From Bacillota bacterium (GTDB taxonomy: Bacteria; Bacillota; Clostridia; Peptostreptococcales; Anaerovoracaceae), in contig JAEZLP010000045.1 of NCBI GenBank assembly GCA_023415235.1, positions 1-27,196 on the forward strand: a stretch of 27,196 nt of DNA. The letters are read 5' to 3'. The notes under the pieces are model-generated. The model did no database searches. It had not been told where the DNA came from and was given only the letters and a program-made list of their open reading frames with translations. The position numbers and the translations under genes are program-made. This document shows, one piece after another, positions 1-7,151 of the stretch. Each line of letters starts with the position of its first letter. Position 1 is the stretch's first letter.

Positions 1-735
1 GGAGTATCTTTTTTTTCTTAATTTAATGACATATAATTTCGGCGACCAAGCTGCTCGCCAATTGGCGAGGCAGGTGCCTGTTTTGCGTGGCTTTAGCCAC
101 AATGCAAAACAGGACAGCAGCGAGCGACAGGTTTTCTTGCTCTTGTAGGACTGCTTATAGGTTTTGAAGTTTACAGTATGCCCTTGATACTCTGGACGTT
201 CCAAAATCCCCTCTACTGTTTTATTATCCCAATCAAAGAGATTGTCCGGCGGCGCGTTCCTCGTCGCCCTGCCTGTCTGCTGAAAATGGATAGTCGGTGT
301 TATGACTTTATCCTTTTTCAGAATACGGGCGATCTGCGACGGCCCGTAACCGTCCAGACAAAGCGCAAATATCCGCTTGACTACTTCGGCAGCTTCGGGG
401 TCAATCATCCACTGTTTTTTGTTTTCCGGGTCTTTCACATAACCATAGGGCGGGTTGGTACAGAGATGTTCCCCTGCTTCGCCTTTGGACTTCATCACCG
501 CGCGGATTTTCTTGCTTGTGTCTTTCGCGTACCACTCATTGATGATATTGAGAAACGGGGTGAAGTCGCTGTCTTGTTGGTTTGCGCTGTCAATGCCGTT
601 GTTGCTGTCGCCCGTTAGTTCATCGTCGCGGGATAAGCGGCAATAGAGGGCGGTAATTTTGTCAGACTGCCTTAACATACTTTCTGCTCCTTTCATCGGC
701 GGGCAGTCTGCCAATACAGGATTGCTTGTACTCAT
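1..735 (-). pseudogene. Serine recombinase (Tn1549/TnpX-like large resolvase), internally deleted and running off the left edge
   Basis: Reading from an ATG at 735 the frame stays open to the window edge. It follows the large serine recombinases of clostridial conjugative elements. The N-terminus has the catalytic motif LYCRLSRDDE, with the Ser of RLS as the expected nucleophile. After DELTGDSN (about residue 46) it jumps to NGIDSANQQDSDFTPF, which in intact relatives lies roughly 90 residues further on, so most of the resolvase catalytic domain is missing in frame. The recombinase domain then continues (INEWYAKDTSKKIRAV, NPPYGYVKDPENKKQW). At about residue 203 (near 127) the homology stops and the frame runs through the structured repeat at 51-127. 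A good ribosome site (AAGGAG) lies 7 bases before the ATG. The family call is from memory of homologues. An inactive remnant is a firm inference from the missing core. Confidence 0.85.
51..127 (+). repeat. Structured repeat element, copy 1 (partial)
   Basis: It begins with a 26-base block (51-76) containing the palindrome GCCAATTGGC and matching the block at 3193-3218 in 25 of 26 positions. An outer stem of 10 bp (77-86 with 104-113) encloses an inner hairpin (87-92 with 95-100) and a 3-base AAT bulge at 101-103. The conserved 3' flank ACAGCAGCGAGCGA (114-127) ends where recombinase sequence resumes. The stem sequences differ entirely from copy 2 but pair perfectly, so the fold rather than the sequence is conserved. 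It interrupts the recombinase remnant. I do not recognise the family. Confidence 0.75.
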
Positions 736-736
736 T

Positions 737-1000
737 TTAACGCTCCTTGTTTTCTTCATCAATAGGCGACCTCGCCATTAGCTGCAAAACTTTATGGGGC
801 AGGTTCCATTCCCTTCCCGTCCTTTCCTTGTTTTGAGTAGGGAGCAAGCACAGCAAATGAGTACCCATTTGCCGCTTGCTTCTTCCGCAGCAAGCACAGG
901 AAAGGGGTACCCTTTCCGTAAAAATCCCCGTTTTGACGCTATGCGTCGGACGGGGATTTTCTCTTGTTGGGATAGTCCCAAACCCTTTGCTTTCCCTCAT
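737..1000 (-). CDS. Possible small hypothetical protein upstream of the recombinase
   Basis: An 87-codon frame whose stop lies one base before the recombinase ATG. Only the C-terminal part (about residues 56-87, ending LMARSPIDEENKER) has ordinary protein-like composition. The N-terminal part is read through the stem-loops at 843-960, is rich in Arg, Pro and Cys, and probably was not selected as protein. It may be the tail of a small element-encoded gene that was overwritten by hairpin DNA. No function can be given and expression is doubtful. Confidence 0.25.
   Translation of the reverse strand: MRESKGFGTIPTRENPRPTHSVKTGIFTERVPLSCACCGRSKRQMGTHLLCLLPTQNKERTGREWNLPHKVLQLMARSPIDEENKER
843..960. 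repeat. Cluster of three stem-loops, two sharing a GCAAGCACAG lead
   Basis: Two units start with the same ten bases GCAAGCACAG (844-853 and 890-899) followed by different perfect hairpins: stem 853-859 with 866-872, and stem 899-906 with 910-917. The first can also be closed by AGCAAG (843-848) with CTTGCT (875-880). That CTTGCT could alternatively pair with AGCAAG at 889-894, giving mutually exclusive folds. A third hairpin follows: 921-931 with 950-960 (11 bp), with an inner GACGC/GCGTC stem at 935-947. The T-run on its plus-strand side is short. The role is unknown; a leader or attenuator of the element, or a DNA-level site, are possible. Confidence 0.55.
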
Positions 1001-1096
1001 TCAATATCCTGTCTGAAAGGCAGCTTTTGTTGCGTTTTGCCTTCACTACATACAACACGCAAAAATCTTAAAATGCCAAATATAAGGGCAATAAAA

Positions 1097-1135
1097 ATGT
1101 TGCTCGCCCAAAGGGTTTGCAACATATTTTTTATT
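1097..1135 (+). terminator. Possible rho-independent terminator before the AraC gene
   Basis: ATGTTGC (1097-1103) pairs with GCAACAT (1119-1125), with a small CCC/GGG inner stem, followed by ATTTTTTATT. It would stop plus-strand read-through from the element DNA into the AraC gene. No plus-strand gene upstream of it is evident. Confidence 0.4.
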
Positions 1136-1164
1136 CCATTACACTATGAATGAGTTTACAAAAA

Positions 1165-1193
1165 TGGACATGAAAAGCGAGGAACAATATCGT
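1165..1193 (+). promoter_or_regulatory. Weak vegetative promoter candidate for the AraC gene
   Basis: TGGACA (1165-1170), a 17-base spacer and TATCGT (1188-1193). Both boxes deviate from TTGACA/TATAAT, as expected of an activated promoter. It sits 38 bases before the chosen start codon. This is a motif match only. Confidence 0.35.
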
Positions 1194-1230
1194 TTGTAAG
1201 TATATGCTTATAAAAGAGGAGGAACATCGA

Positions 1231-2100
1231 ATGGAGTGGTTGAAAAAACTAAGTGCAGCGATAGATTACATAGAAAGCAATTTGGATAGTGATTTGTCTT
1301 ATGAAGAAGCTGCTCGAATTGCCTGCTGCTCGGTTTTCTATTTTCAACGGATATTTTCTTATGTAGCTGGTATTTCGTTATCGGAGTATATCCGTCGCAG
1401 AAGAATGACACAGGCTGCTTTTGAATTACAGCGGACAGACGCTAAAGTGATAGATGTCGCTTTGAAATATGGGTATACTTCCCCAACATCATTTAATCGT
1501 GCTTTTCAGAGCATACATAATATTTCTCCAGCCGCAGCAAAAAACATGGGAAGTACGCTAAACGCTTATCCAGCAATTCATTTTTCAGTTCAAGTTACAG
1601 GAGGAAATGCTATGCCATATCACATTACAGAAAAACAATCCATGCGGATTGTGGGGGTTCGTACTCCGCTGGTTCAAGATATGGAGGAAAATCAACGGGA
1701 AATCCCAAAGTTTTGGGCGGCAGTTTTAAGCGATTACCGCTTCTCTGAAATATGCCGTTTATCGAACCAAAATCCACAGGGGATTTTAGGGGTAAGCGTC
1801 TATATTAATCCGCAGGAAATCTTTTATTATATTGCCGTTGCAACAGATAAGCCCGTACCGCAAGGAATGTTTGAATATGAAATACCAAAAGCAAGTTGGG
1901 TTATCTTTGAAAATAACGGCTATTTCAAAGAAAACGTGCAGAGTGTTTTCAAAAGGTTTTATACAGAATGGCTCCCTTTTTCGGGATATGAGTATGCCGG
2001 TTTGCCGGATATAGAGGTATATCCTATTTGCCATGAAGCACCGATCAGCGGTCATTCCGAAGTATGGATTGCAATTAAAAAGAATAAGGAGGACGAATGA
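1231..2100 (+). CDS. AraC-family regulator with GyrI-like effector-binding domain
   Basis: The first roughly 105 residues are an AraC/XylS double helix-turn-helix: AIDYIESNLDSDLSYEEAA, then CSVFYFQRIFSYVAGISLSE and the second helix pair VALKYGYTSPTSFNRAF. After a linker the C-terminal half (from about residue 130, MPYHITEKQSMRIVGV) is a GyrI-like/Bac_rhamnosid-type effector domain as in Rob and the multidrug-binding BmrR superfamily. The ATG at 1231 is preferred over an in-frame ATG at 1204 because GAGGAGG lies 8 bases upstream of it; this gives 289 residues. The stop overlaps the next start (ATGA), so the two genes are probably translated together. Known relatives sense small hydrophobic or cationic compounds. 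The ligand here is unknown, but the coupled amidohydrolase suggests an amide-containing compound or its product. Confidence 0.85.
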   Translation: MEWLKKLSAAIDYIESNLDSDLSYEEAARIACCSVFYFQRIFSYVAGISLSEYIRRRRMTQAAFELQRTDAKVIDVALKYGYTSPTSFNRAFQSIHNISPAAAKNMGSTLNAYPAIHFSVQVTGGNAMPYHITEKQSMRIVGVRTPLVQDMEENQREIPKFWAAVLSDYRFSEICRLSNQNPQGILGVSVYINPQEIFYYIAVATDKPVPQGMFEYEIPKASWVIFENNGYFKENVQSVFKRFYTEWLPFSGYEYAGLPDIEVYPICHEAPISGHSEVWIAIKKNKEDE

Positions 2101-3143
2101 TGTACCATTTGAGATTCAAAGGCGACCATTATCAAATGGGTGTTAAGCGGGGAAAGATTTTTCAAAAGTACAAGATATCTTTCCCTTTACATCTTGATGA
2201 GTTTCAGCTTGAACATGGAAAACAGAGCGAAAAAATACTAAGAGACTTTTTCCCAGAGGTTTGTGAGGAAATAAAGGGTGTGAGCGATACCATAGGCGCA
2301 GATTATGACACTTTTGTTTCGTGGATGTTATGTATGGGCTGCTGTATGTATAACTTGGAAGATAATATCCCCGTTGAGATTAGAGGGTGTACCGCATTTG
2401 CCTATGCTAAAGACGGACAAGTGATTTACGGTAGAAACAATGATTTACCACCATTTTTGAGAAATGGAAGCAAGAGCGAAATATATGCCCCGTTAAACGG
2501 AAATAGATTTAATCTTACCACTTCCTCTTTCATCAATGGAGAAGAAGGGTTAAATGAACATGGTTTGGCTGTTGCCATGACTTTTGTAATGACAAGTCTT
2601 GACAAAATACAGGCAGGATTTAATTCTTGCTTTATTGTAAGGTATTTGCTTGAAAAGGCAGATACCGCACAAAGCGCAATCTCTTTACTTATAGAATTGC
2701 CGATCGCTTCTAACTGCAATATTTTAGTTGCCGATAAGAGTGGAGAAATGGCAGTGATCGAGTGTACGCCCACTACAAAGAGAATACGGAAAGCAATTTG
2801 CTTTAATGAAGATAAAATTGTCTGCACCGTTAATAGCTTTACTTCCGATGAAATGAAACCCTTTGATATGGCAAACGGAGATGACTATTTCTCCGATAGG
2901 AGATATCAAACGGTTATAGATAGCTTCTCAACTTACATTCAAGACGACTATATAGAAACGACAAAACAGCTTCTAAAAGGCGATTATGGGTTCATGTGTC
3001 AATATGACGACCCTAATTTTGAAACTGTTTGGAGTTCCATATTTGATTTAAAAACGCTTATGATATATCGTACAGAAGGTGATCCGAGAAAAAAGAAATT
3101 CATAGTAGATAACCGGTTACACAGTATAGTGAAAGGGCGCTAA
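2097..3143 (+). CDS. C45-family autoproteolytic acyltransferase/hydrolase (Ntn hydrolase)
   Basis: This 348-residue protein has the pattern of peptidase C45 / acyl-CoA:6-aminopenicillanate acyltransferase-like and linear-amide C-N hydrolases. The candidate nucleophile is Cys98 in RGCTAFAYAKDG, followed by GRNNDLPPF (the RN-D substrate-site motif) and the EEGLNEHGLAVAMTF block. Family members mature by cleavage just before the Cys, which would split it into chains of about 97 and 251 residues. No signal peptide is evident, so it is probably cytoplasmic. The start overlaps the regulator's stop; a tandem ATG at 2100 is an alternative. The ribosome site is AAGGAGG at 2086-2092. Likely chemistry is hydrolysis of a linear amide. 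The substrate (N-acyl compound, beta-lactam-like amide or bile-salt-like conjugate) cannot be read from sequence. Confidence 0.8.
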   Translation: MMYHLRFKGDHYQMGVKRGKIFQKYKISFPLHLDEFQLEHGKQSEKILRDFFPEVCEEIKGVSDTIGADYDTFVSWMLCMGCCMYNLEDNIPVEIRGCTAFAYAKDGQVIYGRNNDLPPFLRNGSKSEIYAPLNGNRFNLTTSSFINGEEGLNEHGLAVAMTFVMTSLDKIQAGFNSCFIVRYLLEKADTAQSAISLLIELPIASNCNILVADKSGEMAVIECTPTTKRIRKAICFNEDKIVCTVNSFTSDEMKPFDMANGDDYFSDRRYQTVIDSFSTYIQDDYIETTKQLLKGDYGFMCQYDDPNFETVWSSIFDLKTLMIYRTEGDPRKKKFIVDNRLHSIVKGR

Positions 3144-3192
3144 AATTTTGAACATAAAATGGGCTGTTATGCCCTGTTTGTAAGAGCATATG

Positions 3193-3280
3193 CTGCCCGC
3201 CAATTGGCGAGGCAGGTGCGCATTTTACGCAGCGTTTCGCTGCAGTGTAAAATGCGACAGCAGCGAGCGAAGCGAGTCGG
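3193..3280 (+). repeat. Structured repeat element, copy 2
   Basis: Same architecture as the copy at 51-127. The 26-base head (3193-3218) is followed by an outer 10-bp stem (3219-3228 with 3247-3256), an inner 6-bp stem (3229-3234 with 3238-3243), a 3-base AGT bulge (3244-3246), then ACAGCAGCGAGCGA (3257-3270). Here the 3' flank continues as AAGCGAGTCGG and further AGCG-rich sequence up to about 3306, which copy 1 lacks. All stem pairs are compensated between copies. It lies between the C45 hydrolase and the immunity gene. The 3' limit is uncertain. Confidence 0.75.
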
Positions 3281-3330
3281 AGTGAAGCGCGTAGCGTTGA
3301 GCGATGCCTGAGAAAGTAGCACGTATTTCT

Positions 3331-3358
3331 TTGTATTAGTGAAAATTAATGGTATGAT
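3331..3358 (+). promoter_or_regulatory. Promoter candidate for the immunity gene
   Basis: TTGTAT (3331-3336), a 16-base spacer and TATGAT (3353-3358) preceded by TGG (extended -10). It sits about 48 bases before the TTG start and just after the structured repeat, so the gene has its own promoter. Confidence 0.5.
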
Positions 3359-3406
3359 GGAATTGATCGATTCAACCTGACTGTCATAAAGCGAAAGGAG
3401 ATCGTG

Positions 3407-3982
3407 TTGTTTACAGATGTAGATATTAAAATAAAAAAAGGAAATAAAATATTATTTTCCCGTGAAAGCGAATGCTTGCAGGATTTAATAAAACTGATTG
3501 CGAAACAAAATCATCGAATCCTTGTGATGTGGGCTCTGGACTGTGCAAAAACTACGTTGGCACAGTTTGAAGAAAAATACCCCGATGAACTGAGACCCAG
3601 AAGAGCCCTGGAGCTTTGCAAAATGTGGTCAAGAGGCAAAATAAAAATGCGGGAAGCAAGGAGAGCCATATTGGATGCTCATGCTGTAGCAAAAGAAATC
3701 AACGATGATGAATATGGCGCCCTGGCACATGCCATCGGCCATGCAGGTGCAGCCGTTCATGTCGAAACTCATGCAATTGGCCTCGCGATATATGAGTTGA
3801 CAGCAATTGTATTAAAATATGAGAAGGATGACTACAAGAAACCAGTCACTGAAAAAATTAATTATTATTATAAGCGACTTCTGTATTGGCAGGACATGAC
3901 TGATAAACTCAGAATTGATTGGGTTGGTTTTTTAGCGGATGATACGCGTCCAAATAAAGAAAAGATGTTGAAGTTGAAATAA
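3407..3982 (+). CDS. Imm5-like putative immunity protein
   Basis: A 191-residue, helix-rich cytoplasmic protein. It resembles the Imm5-type putative immunity family, whose hallmark is a run like RALELCKMWSRGKIKMREAR followed by ILDAHAVAKE and an Ala/His-rich AHAIGHAGAAVHVETHA segment. Members usually neutralise polymorphic toxin domains, but no toxin gene is adjacent, so it is an orphan here. A TTG start at 3407 is preferred over the in-frame GTG at 3404, because AAAGGAG ends at 3400 and leaves 6 rather than 3 bases of spacing. It is flanked by its own promoter and a terminator. The family assignment comes from remembered motifs. The role as immunity is inference. Confidence 0.65.
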   Translation: MFTDVDIKIKKGNKILFSRESECLQDLIKLIAKQNHRILVMWALDCAKTTLAQFEEKYPDELRPRRALELCKMWSRGKIKMREARRAILDAHAVAKEINDDEYGALAHAIGHAGAAVHVETHAIGLAIYELTAIVLKYEKDDYKKPVTEKINYYYKRLLYWQDMTDKLRIDWVGFLADDTRPNKEKMLKLK

Positions 3983-4035
3983 TAAGGCTATACTGAACCC
4001 GGATACAAAAATCAGATTCAGCATAGCTTATTTTA
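3982..4035. terminator. Terminator between the immunity gene and dctM (probably bidirectional)
   Basis: TAAGGCTATACTGAA (3983-3997) pairs with TTCAGCATAGCTTA (4017-4030), with one bulged G and one mismatch. It is followed by TTTT on the plus strand and TTATTATTT on the minus strand. It serves convergent genes ending at 3982 and 4076. Confidence 0.6.
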
Positions 4036-4075
4036 AATAGAGGAGAAGGAAAAGTAATGCTCAGTTATCCCCTCA

Positions 4076-5392
4076 TTACTCGATGAACACCAATGACAGC
4101 CAGGGGATATATGTAATGATCGTTAGACCGACCAAAGCTACAATGAAGAAAGGCCATAAATGCTTGAACATGCTCTCTAAACTTATCTTCGCTACAGCGG
4201 CTCCCACAAACAAATTGCATCCGTATGGCGGGGTACATAAGCCTACCGCCAAGTTAACCGCCATGATCACTCCAAAATGAACAGGGTTGATATCCAATGC
4301 CTTCACTGTCGGCATTAACATAGGGGCCATAACTATGATTGCAGGAACTGTGTCCAGGAAAAGGCCGATAAACAACAATACAATATTTACAAAGATTAAC
4401 ACAACTAATGGATTGGAGGATACATTGGTAAGGAAGGTAGTTATCATTTGAGGAACTTTTTCATAGGTCATAAATGTTGAAAAAACTGTTGAATAGCCCA
4501 GAAGGAAGGAAGTTATTCCGTTCAGAACCGCAGTTTCTAAAAATACATCAGCCATCTCTTTCACATTCATATCCTTATACACGAAAAGACTGATTATTAT
4601 GGAATAAACAACTGAAATGCAGGCCGCTTCCGTAGGAGTAAACACTCCGGAATAGATTCCTCCGAGAATAATTACCGGTGAAAGCAATGCCCAAAAGCCA
4701 TCCTTAAAGCTTCTCCAAATTTCCCCTGCTCGAAATTTCATCGCTTCGCCAATGGGAACAAGTTCATCCGCTTCTGTCTGTTTATTGGATCTTAAATCTG
4801 TTCCGTTTATTGTACAAATAACTATATTGGTCACCAGAAACAGCAGACCCAATAAAATCCCGGGGAGGATTCCTGCGAGAAACAACTGCGATATGGATAC
4901 GCCCGTGGTTGCCCCATACAGAACAAAGGACAGGCTAGGAGGAATAATCGGACCCACTATGCCGCCAAAGCATACAACAGTCGCCGCATATGCCGGATCA
5001 TAACCTCTTTTTTTCATTTCCGGAATCATCATGCCGCCGATTGCTGAGGTTGTAGCCATGCCGGAGCCGGAAAGAGCGCCAAAAAACATGCAGGAAATTA
5101 CGGTGACGCTGGCAATGGCGCCGTTCACAAAGCTGATCAGGGTAGATGCAAAGTTTACGATCTTTCTGGCTATCCCACCAGTAGACATAATCAAACCGGC
5201 AAGCATGAAGAAGGGTATTGCCATTACGGTGAAGGAAAAAATACCGCTGTATGCATATTGCGCGTTGATAGCCATGTTTAAGTCAGTGAAGAAATACATG
5301 GCCAGCATTGTTGCCCCGCCAATAGCAAATCCCACAGGCAAGCCCATCAGGATAAGTACAAAAAGCGCAATAAATAGAACTGTCATTGCCAT
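4076..5392 (-). CDS. dctM: TRAP transporter large permease subunit DctM
   Basis: At 438 residues this is the usual DctM size. It is almost entirely hydrophobic, about 12 membrane segments, beginning LFIALFVLILMGLPVGFAIG. It carries the family's recognisable blocks: ALSGSGMATTSAIGGMMIPEM, CFGGIVGPIIPPSLSFVLYG and VNLAVGLCTPPYGCNLFVG. DctM forms the Na+-coupled elevator core of TRAP transporters and imports the solute handed over by DctP. The ATG overlaps the dctQ stop (TAATG), so it is translationally coupled. GAGGT lies 8 bases upstream. It is the last gene of dctP-dctQ-dctM. The substrate is undetermined, although the DctB/DctD-like regulators point to a C4-dicarboxylate or similar organic acid. 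Confidence 0.95.
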   Translation of the reverse strand: MAMTVLFIALFVLILMGLPVGFAIGGATMLAMYFFTDLNMAINAQYAYSGIFSFTVMAIPFFMLAGLIMSTGGIARKIVNFASTLISFVNGAIASVTVISCMFFGALSGSGMATTSAIGGMMIPEMKKRGYDPAYAATVVCFGGIVGPIIPPSLSFVLYGATTGVSISQLFLAGILPGILLGLLFLVTNIVICTINGTDLRSNKQTEADELVPIGEAMKFRAGEIWRSFKDGFWALLSPVIILGGIYSGVFTPTEAACISVVYSIIISLFVYKDMNVKEMADVFLETAVLNGITSFLLGYSTVFSTFMTYEKVPQMITTFLTNVSSNPLVVLIFVNIVLLFIGLFLDTVPAIIVMAPMLMPTVKALDINPVHFGVIMAVNLAVGLCTPPYGCNLFVGAAVAKISLESMFKHLWPFFIVALVGLTIITYIPWLSLVFIE

Positions 5393-5913
5393 TACGAATA
5401 CCTCCCTTCCATTGAAGTGTCATAGTTCTTAAGAGACCTCAATGCTTCCAGGAAGTATATAAATGCCCGCATCACAAATAAGGCGCACCCCAGCACCAGA
5501 GATAAATATCCCCACGAAGTGCTTATCTTGATTCCTGCATAAGGCACGTTCCATTGAATTCCCATCAAAATCATTCCGTAATAAAGGGTGATGCCACAAA
5601 TTACAATTAGGATCAGTTCGTTAGCCGCACCGACTGCAAGCTTGATTTTCCCCGGTAATTTATCCAGAATAATGCCGATCTTAATGTGTTCTTTTCTTCG
5701 GTGACCAATGCTGATTCCCAGCCAGGAGAGCCAGACGAATAAGAACTTCCCTAATTCTTCAGACCATGAGGATGAATTGTTGAACACAAACCTCATAATT
5801 ACCTGGAAGAAAATAGATCCAACCATAGCCATAAACATTGCTACTAAAATTACATCTTCAGTTTTATTTATTATCTTTAAGAATTTTTTCATGCTCTTGT
5901 CATTACTCTGCAT
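5392..5913 (-). CDS. dctQ: TRAP transporter small permease subunit DctQ
   Basis: A four-helix membrane protein. The segment MKKFLKIINKTEDVILVAMF leads into helix 1, then FQVIMRFVFNNSSSWSEELG and FVWLSWLGISIGHRRKEHIK, the diagnostic DctQ motifs. DctQ clamps the DctM core. With the start at 5913 it has 173 residues, the normal size. An in-frame ATG at 6006 would give 204 residues but has no ribosome site and would begin 8 bases after the 15-bp stem at 6014-6047. The ribosome site for 5913 (AAGGAGG, about 16 bases upstream) is distant, and another ATG lies seven codons further in, so the exact start is uncertain. Confidence 0.9.
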   Translation of the reverse strand: MQSNDKSMKKFLKIINKTEDVILVAMFMAMVGSIFFQVIMRFVFNNSSSWSEELGKFLFVWLSWLGISIGHRRKEHIKIGIILDKLPGKIKLAVGAANELILIVICGITLYYGMILMGIQWNVPYAGIKISTSWGYLSLVLGCALFVMRAFIYFLEALRSLKNYDTSMEGRYS

Positions 5914-6013
5914 GAGAAAGTAATTTTCTCCTCCTTTTTTTATATTGGCAATGGTGAAGTATTTCTCCGAAAAGGCAAACGAAGCTGTCACACCTATGCC
6001 GGTCATGCTTTAC

Positions 6014-6047
6014 GAATATATGAGGCAATTTCTTGCCTCATATATTC
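6014..6047. promoter_or_regulatory. Perfect 15-bp stem-loop between dctP and dctQ
   Basis: GAATATATGAGGCAA (6014-6028) pairs exactly with TTGCCTCATATATTC (6033-6047) around TTTC. On the minus strand no T-run follows, so it is not a classic terminator. It is better placed as an mRNA-stabilising or partial-attenuation stem that would leave more dctP than dctQM message, which fits the excess of binding protein these systems need. Confidence 0.7.
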
Positions 6048-6066
6048 AAGTGCTGGCACCGACTTT

Positions 6067-7089
6067 TTACGGTTGGGTGCTGAGCCATCTGTCGACCATT
6101 TCGTCGCCCACCAAGCTTCTCTGATAGTCATATACCGGTTGTACAGCTTCCTGGAATGCCTTTATTTCATCGGCTGTAAGCTCATATACTTCAGCTCCTT
6201 CACTTCTGAACCTTTCAAGATATTCCTGTTCTTTGGCATATTCTTCTGCTCTTTGATTCTTTGCCATTTCTCTTACGCCAGCCTCTAACACTTCCCTGTC
6301 AGCAGGGTCCAAAGATTCGATCCAGTCTCTTGAACAAATGATCGGGAAGGGGGAGCTGCAATGGTTCGTCAGGGTAATATACGGTGCAATCTCATGAAGA
6401 TTGAAGTCGTTAAATACTCCGAGAGAATGGTCTAATGCATTGATTTGTCCTTGTGATAAGGAAGTTACAACCTCGCCCCAAGCCATTGGAGTGGGGTTCG
6501 CTCCCATAGCTTTCCAAATCTCAATATTCAAGTCATTTTGTGCAATTCTGATTTTTTGGCCTTTTAAGTCATCGCTGCTCTTATAGATTTTGTCTCTGCT
6601 GATTACTTGTCTCATGCCGTTGTAATACATGTCGATGCAATAGTAGCCTGACTCTTCAAGGGTTTCGTTGAACAGCTCAAGTCCTCCTTTTTCGAAGGTT
6701 CCTTCTTCCCAAGCTTCAAAAGACGGGTAAAGATAAGGTAAATCGATGCATGTGGAATCGGGTCCTGATGCGGCAGTCAGAACGGATGAAAGGTCGAACA
6801 TCATGGTCACGGTTCCGATCTTAATACCGGATACCAGATCGGGAGTGTCGCCCAACTGACCGTCAGAATAAACCTCAATTACAAAACGTCCGGGTGCTTT
6901 TTCTTCGAGGTATTCACCTAAGGCTACGCTCCATAAATGTGTGGATCTTTGCGATGAATCCGTGTGACCTATTTTGATTACAATGGGTCCCTCGGCATCA
7001 GCGTCTCCGCCTCTCTCGCCGCAGCCAACGAACAAGCTCATAATCATGATTAAGGTTAAAAAAATGGCTAATCGTTTTGTTTTTTTCAT
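6067..7089 (-). CDS. dctP: TRAP transporter solute-binding lipoprotein DctP
   Basis: A 340-residue DctP-family extracytoplasmic receptor. The signal sequence KKTKRLAIFLTLIMIMSLFV ends at a lipobox-like FVGC, so Cys23 is the probable lipidation site, followed by a charged linker. The mature part has the family features IKIGHTDSSQRSTHLWSVAL, VYSDGQLGD, a GMRQVISR segment, and Arg181 in LKGQKIRIAQN. The last is at the position of the conserved arginine that binds the substrate carboxylate in TRAP receptors. It captures the ligand outside the cell and passes it to DctQM. It is preceded by a sigma-54 promoter (7136-7151) and a ribosome site (AGAAAGGA). It is first in its transcript and separated from dctQ by the stem at 6014-6047. 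The ligand is unknown. Confidence 0.95.
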   Translation of the reverse strand: MKKTKRLAIFLTLIMIMSLFVGCGERGGDADAEGPIVIKIGHTDSSQRSTHLWSVALGEYLEEKAPGRFVIEVYSDGQLGDTPDLVSGIKIGTVTMMFDLSSVLTAASGPDSTCIDLPYLYPSFEAWEEGTFEKGGLELFNETLEESGYYCIDMYYNGMRQVISRDKIYKSSDDLKGQKIRIAQNDLNIEIWKAMGANPTPMAWGEVVTSLSQGQINALDHSLGVFNDFNLHEIAPYITLTNHCSSPFPIICSRDWIESLDPADREVLEAGVREMAKNQRAEEYAKEQEYLERFRSEGAEVYELTADEIKAFQEAVQPVYDYQRSLVGDEMVDRWLSTQP

Positions 7090-7135
7090 TACAATCGTCC
7101 TTTCTTTTTATAGTAATATCGTTGAAACTAAATTT

Positions 7136-7151
7136 TGCAATTTCCATGCCA
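7136..7151 (-). promoter_or_regulatory. Sigma-54 (-24/-12) promoter of dctPQM
   Basis: The minus strand reads TGGCATGGAAATTGCA: GG at 7150-7149 and GC at 7138-7137 with exactly 10 bases between, matching the TGGCAC-N5-TTGCW consensus at nearly every position. Predicted transcription start is near 7125, giving a leader of about 36 bases to dctP. It fits the sigma-54 activator encoded just upstream. Confidence 0.85.

Noticed and set aside
178..618. Plus-strand open frame of 146 codons
   Set aside because: It lies antisense to the well-supported recombinase remnant and has no recognisable protein features.
5914..6006. N-terminal extension of dctQ from an ATG at 6006
   Set aside because: No ribosome site, a start crowded against a 15-bp stem, and a protein longer than typical DctQ.
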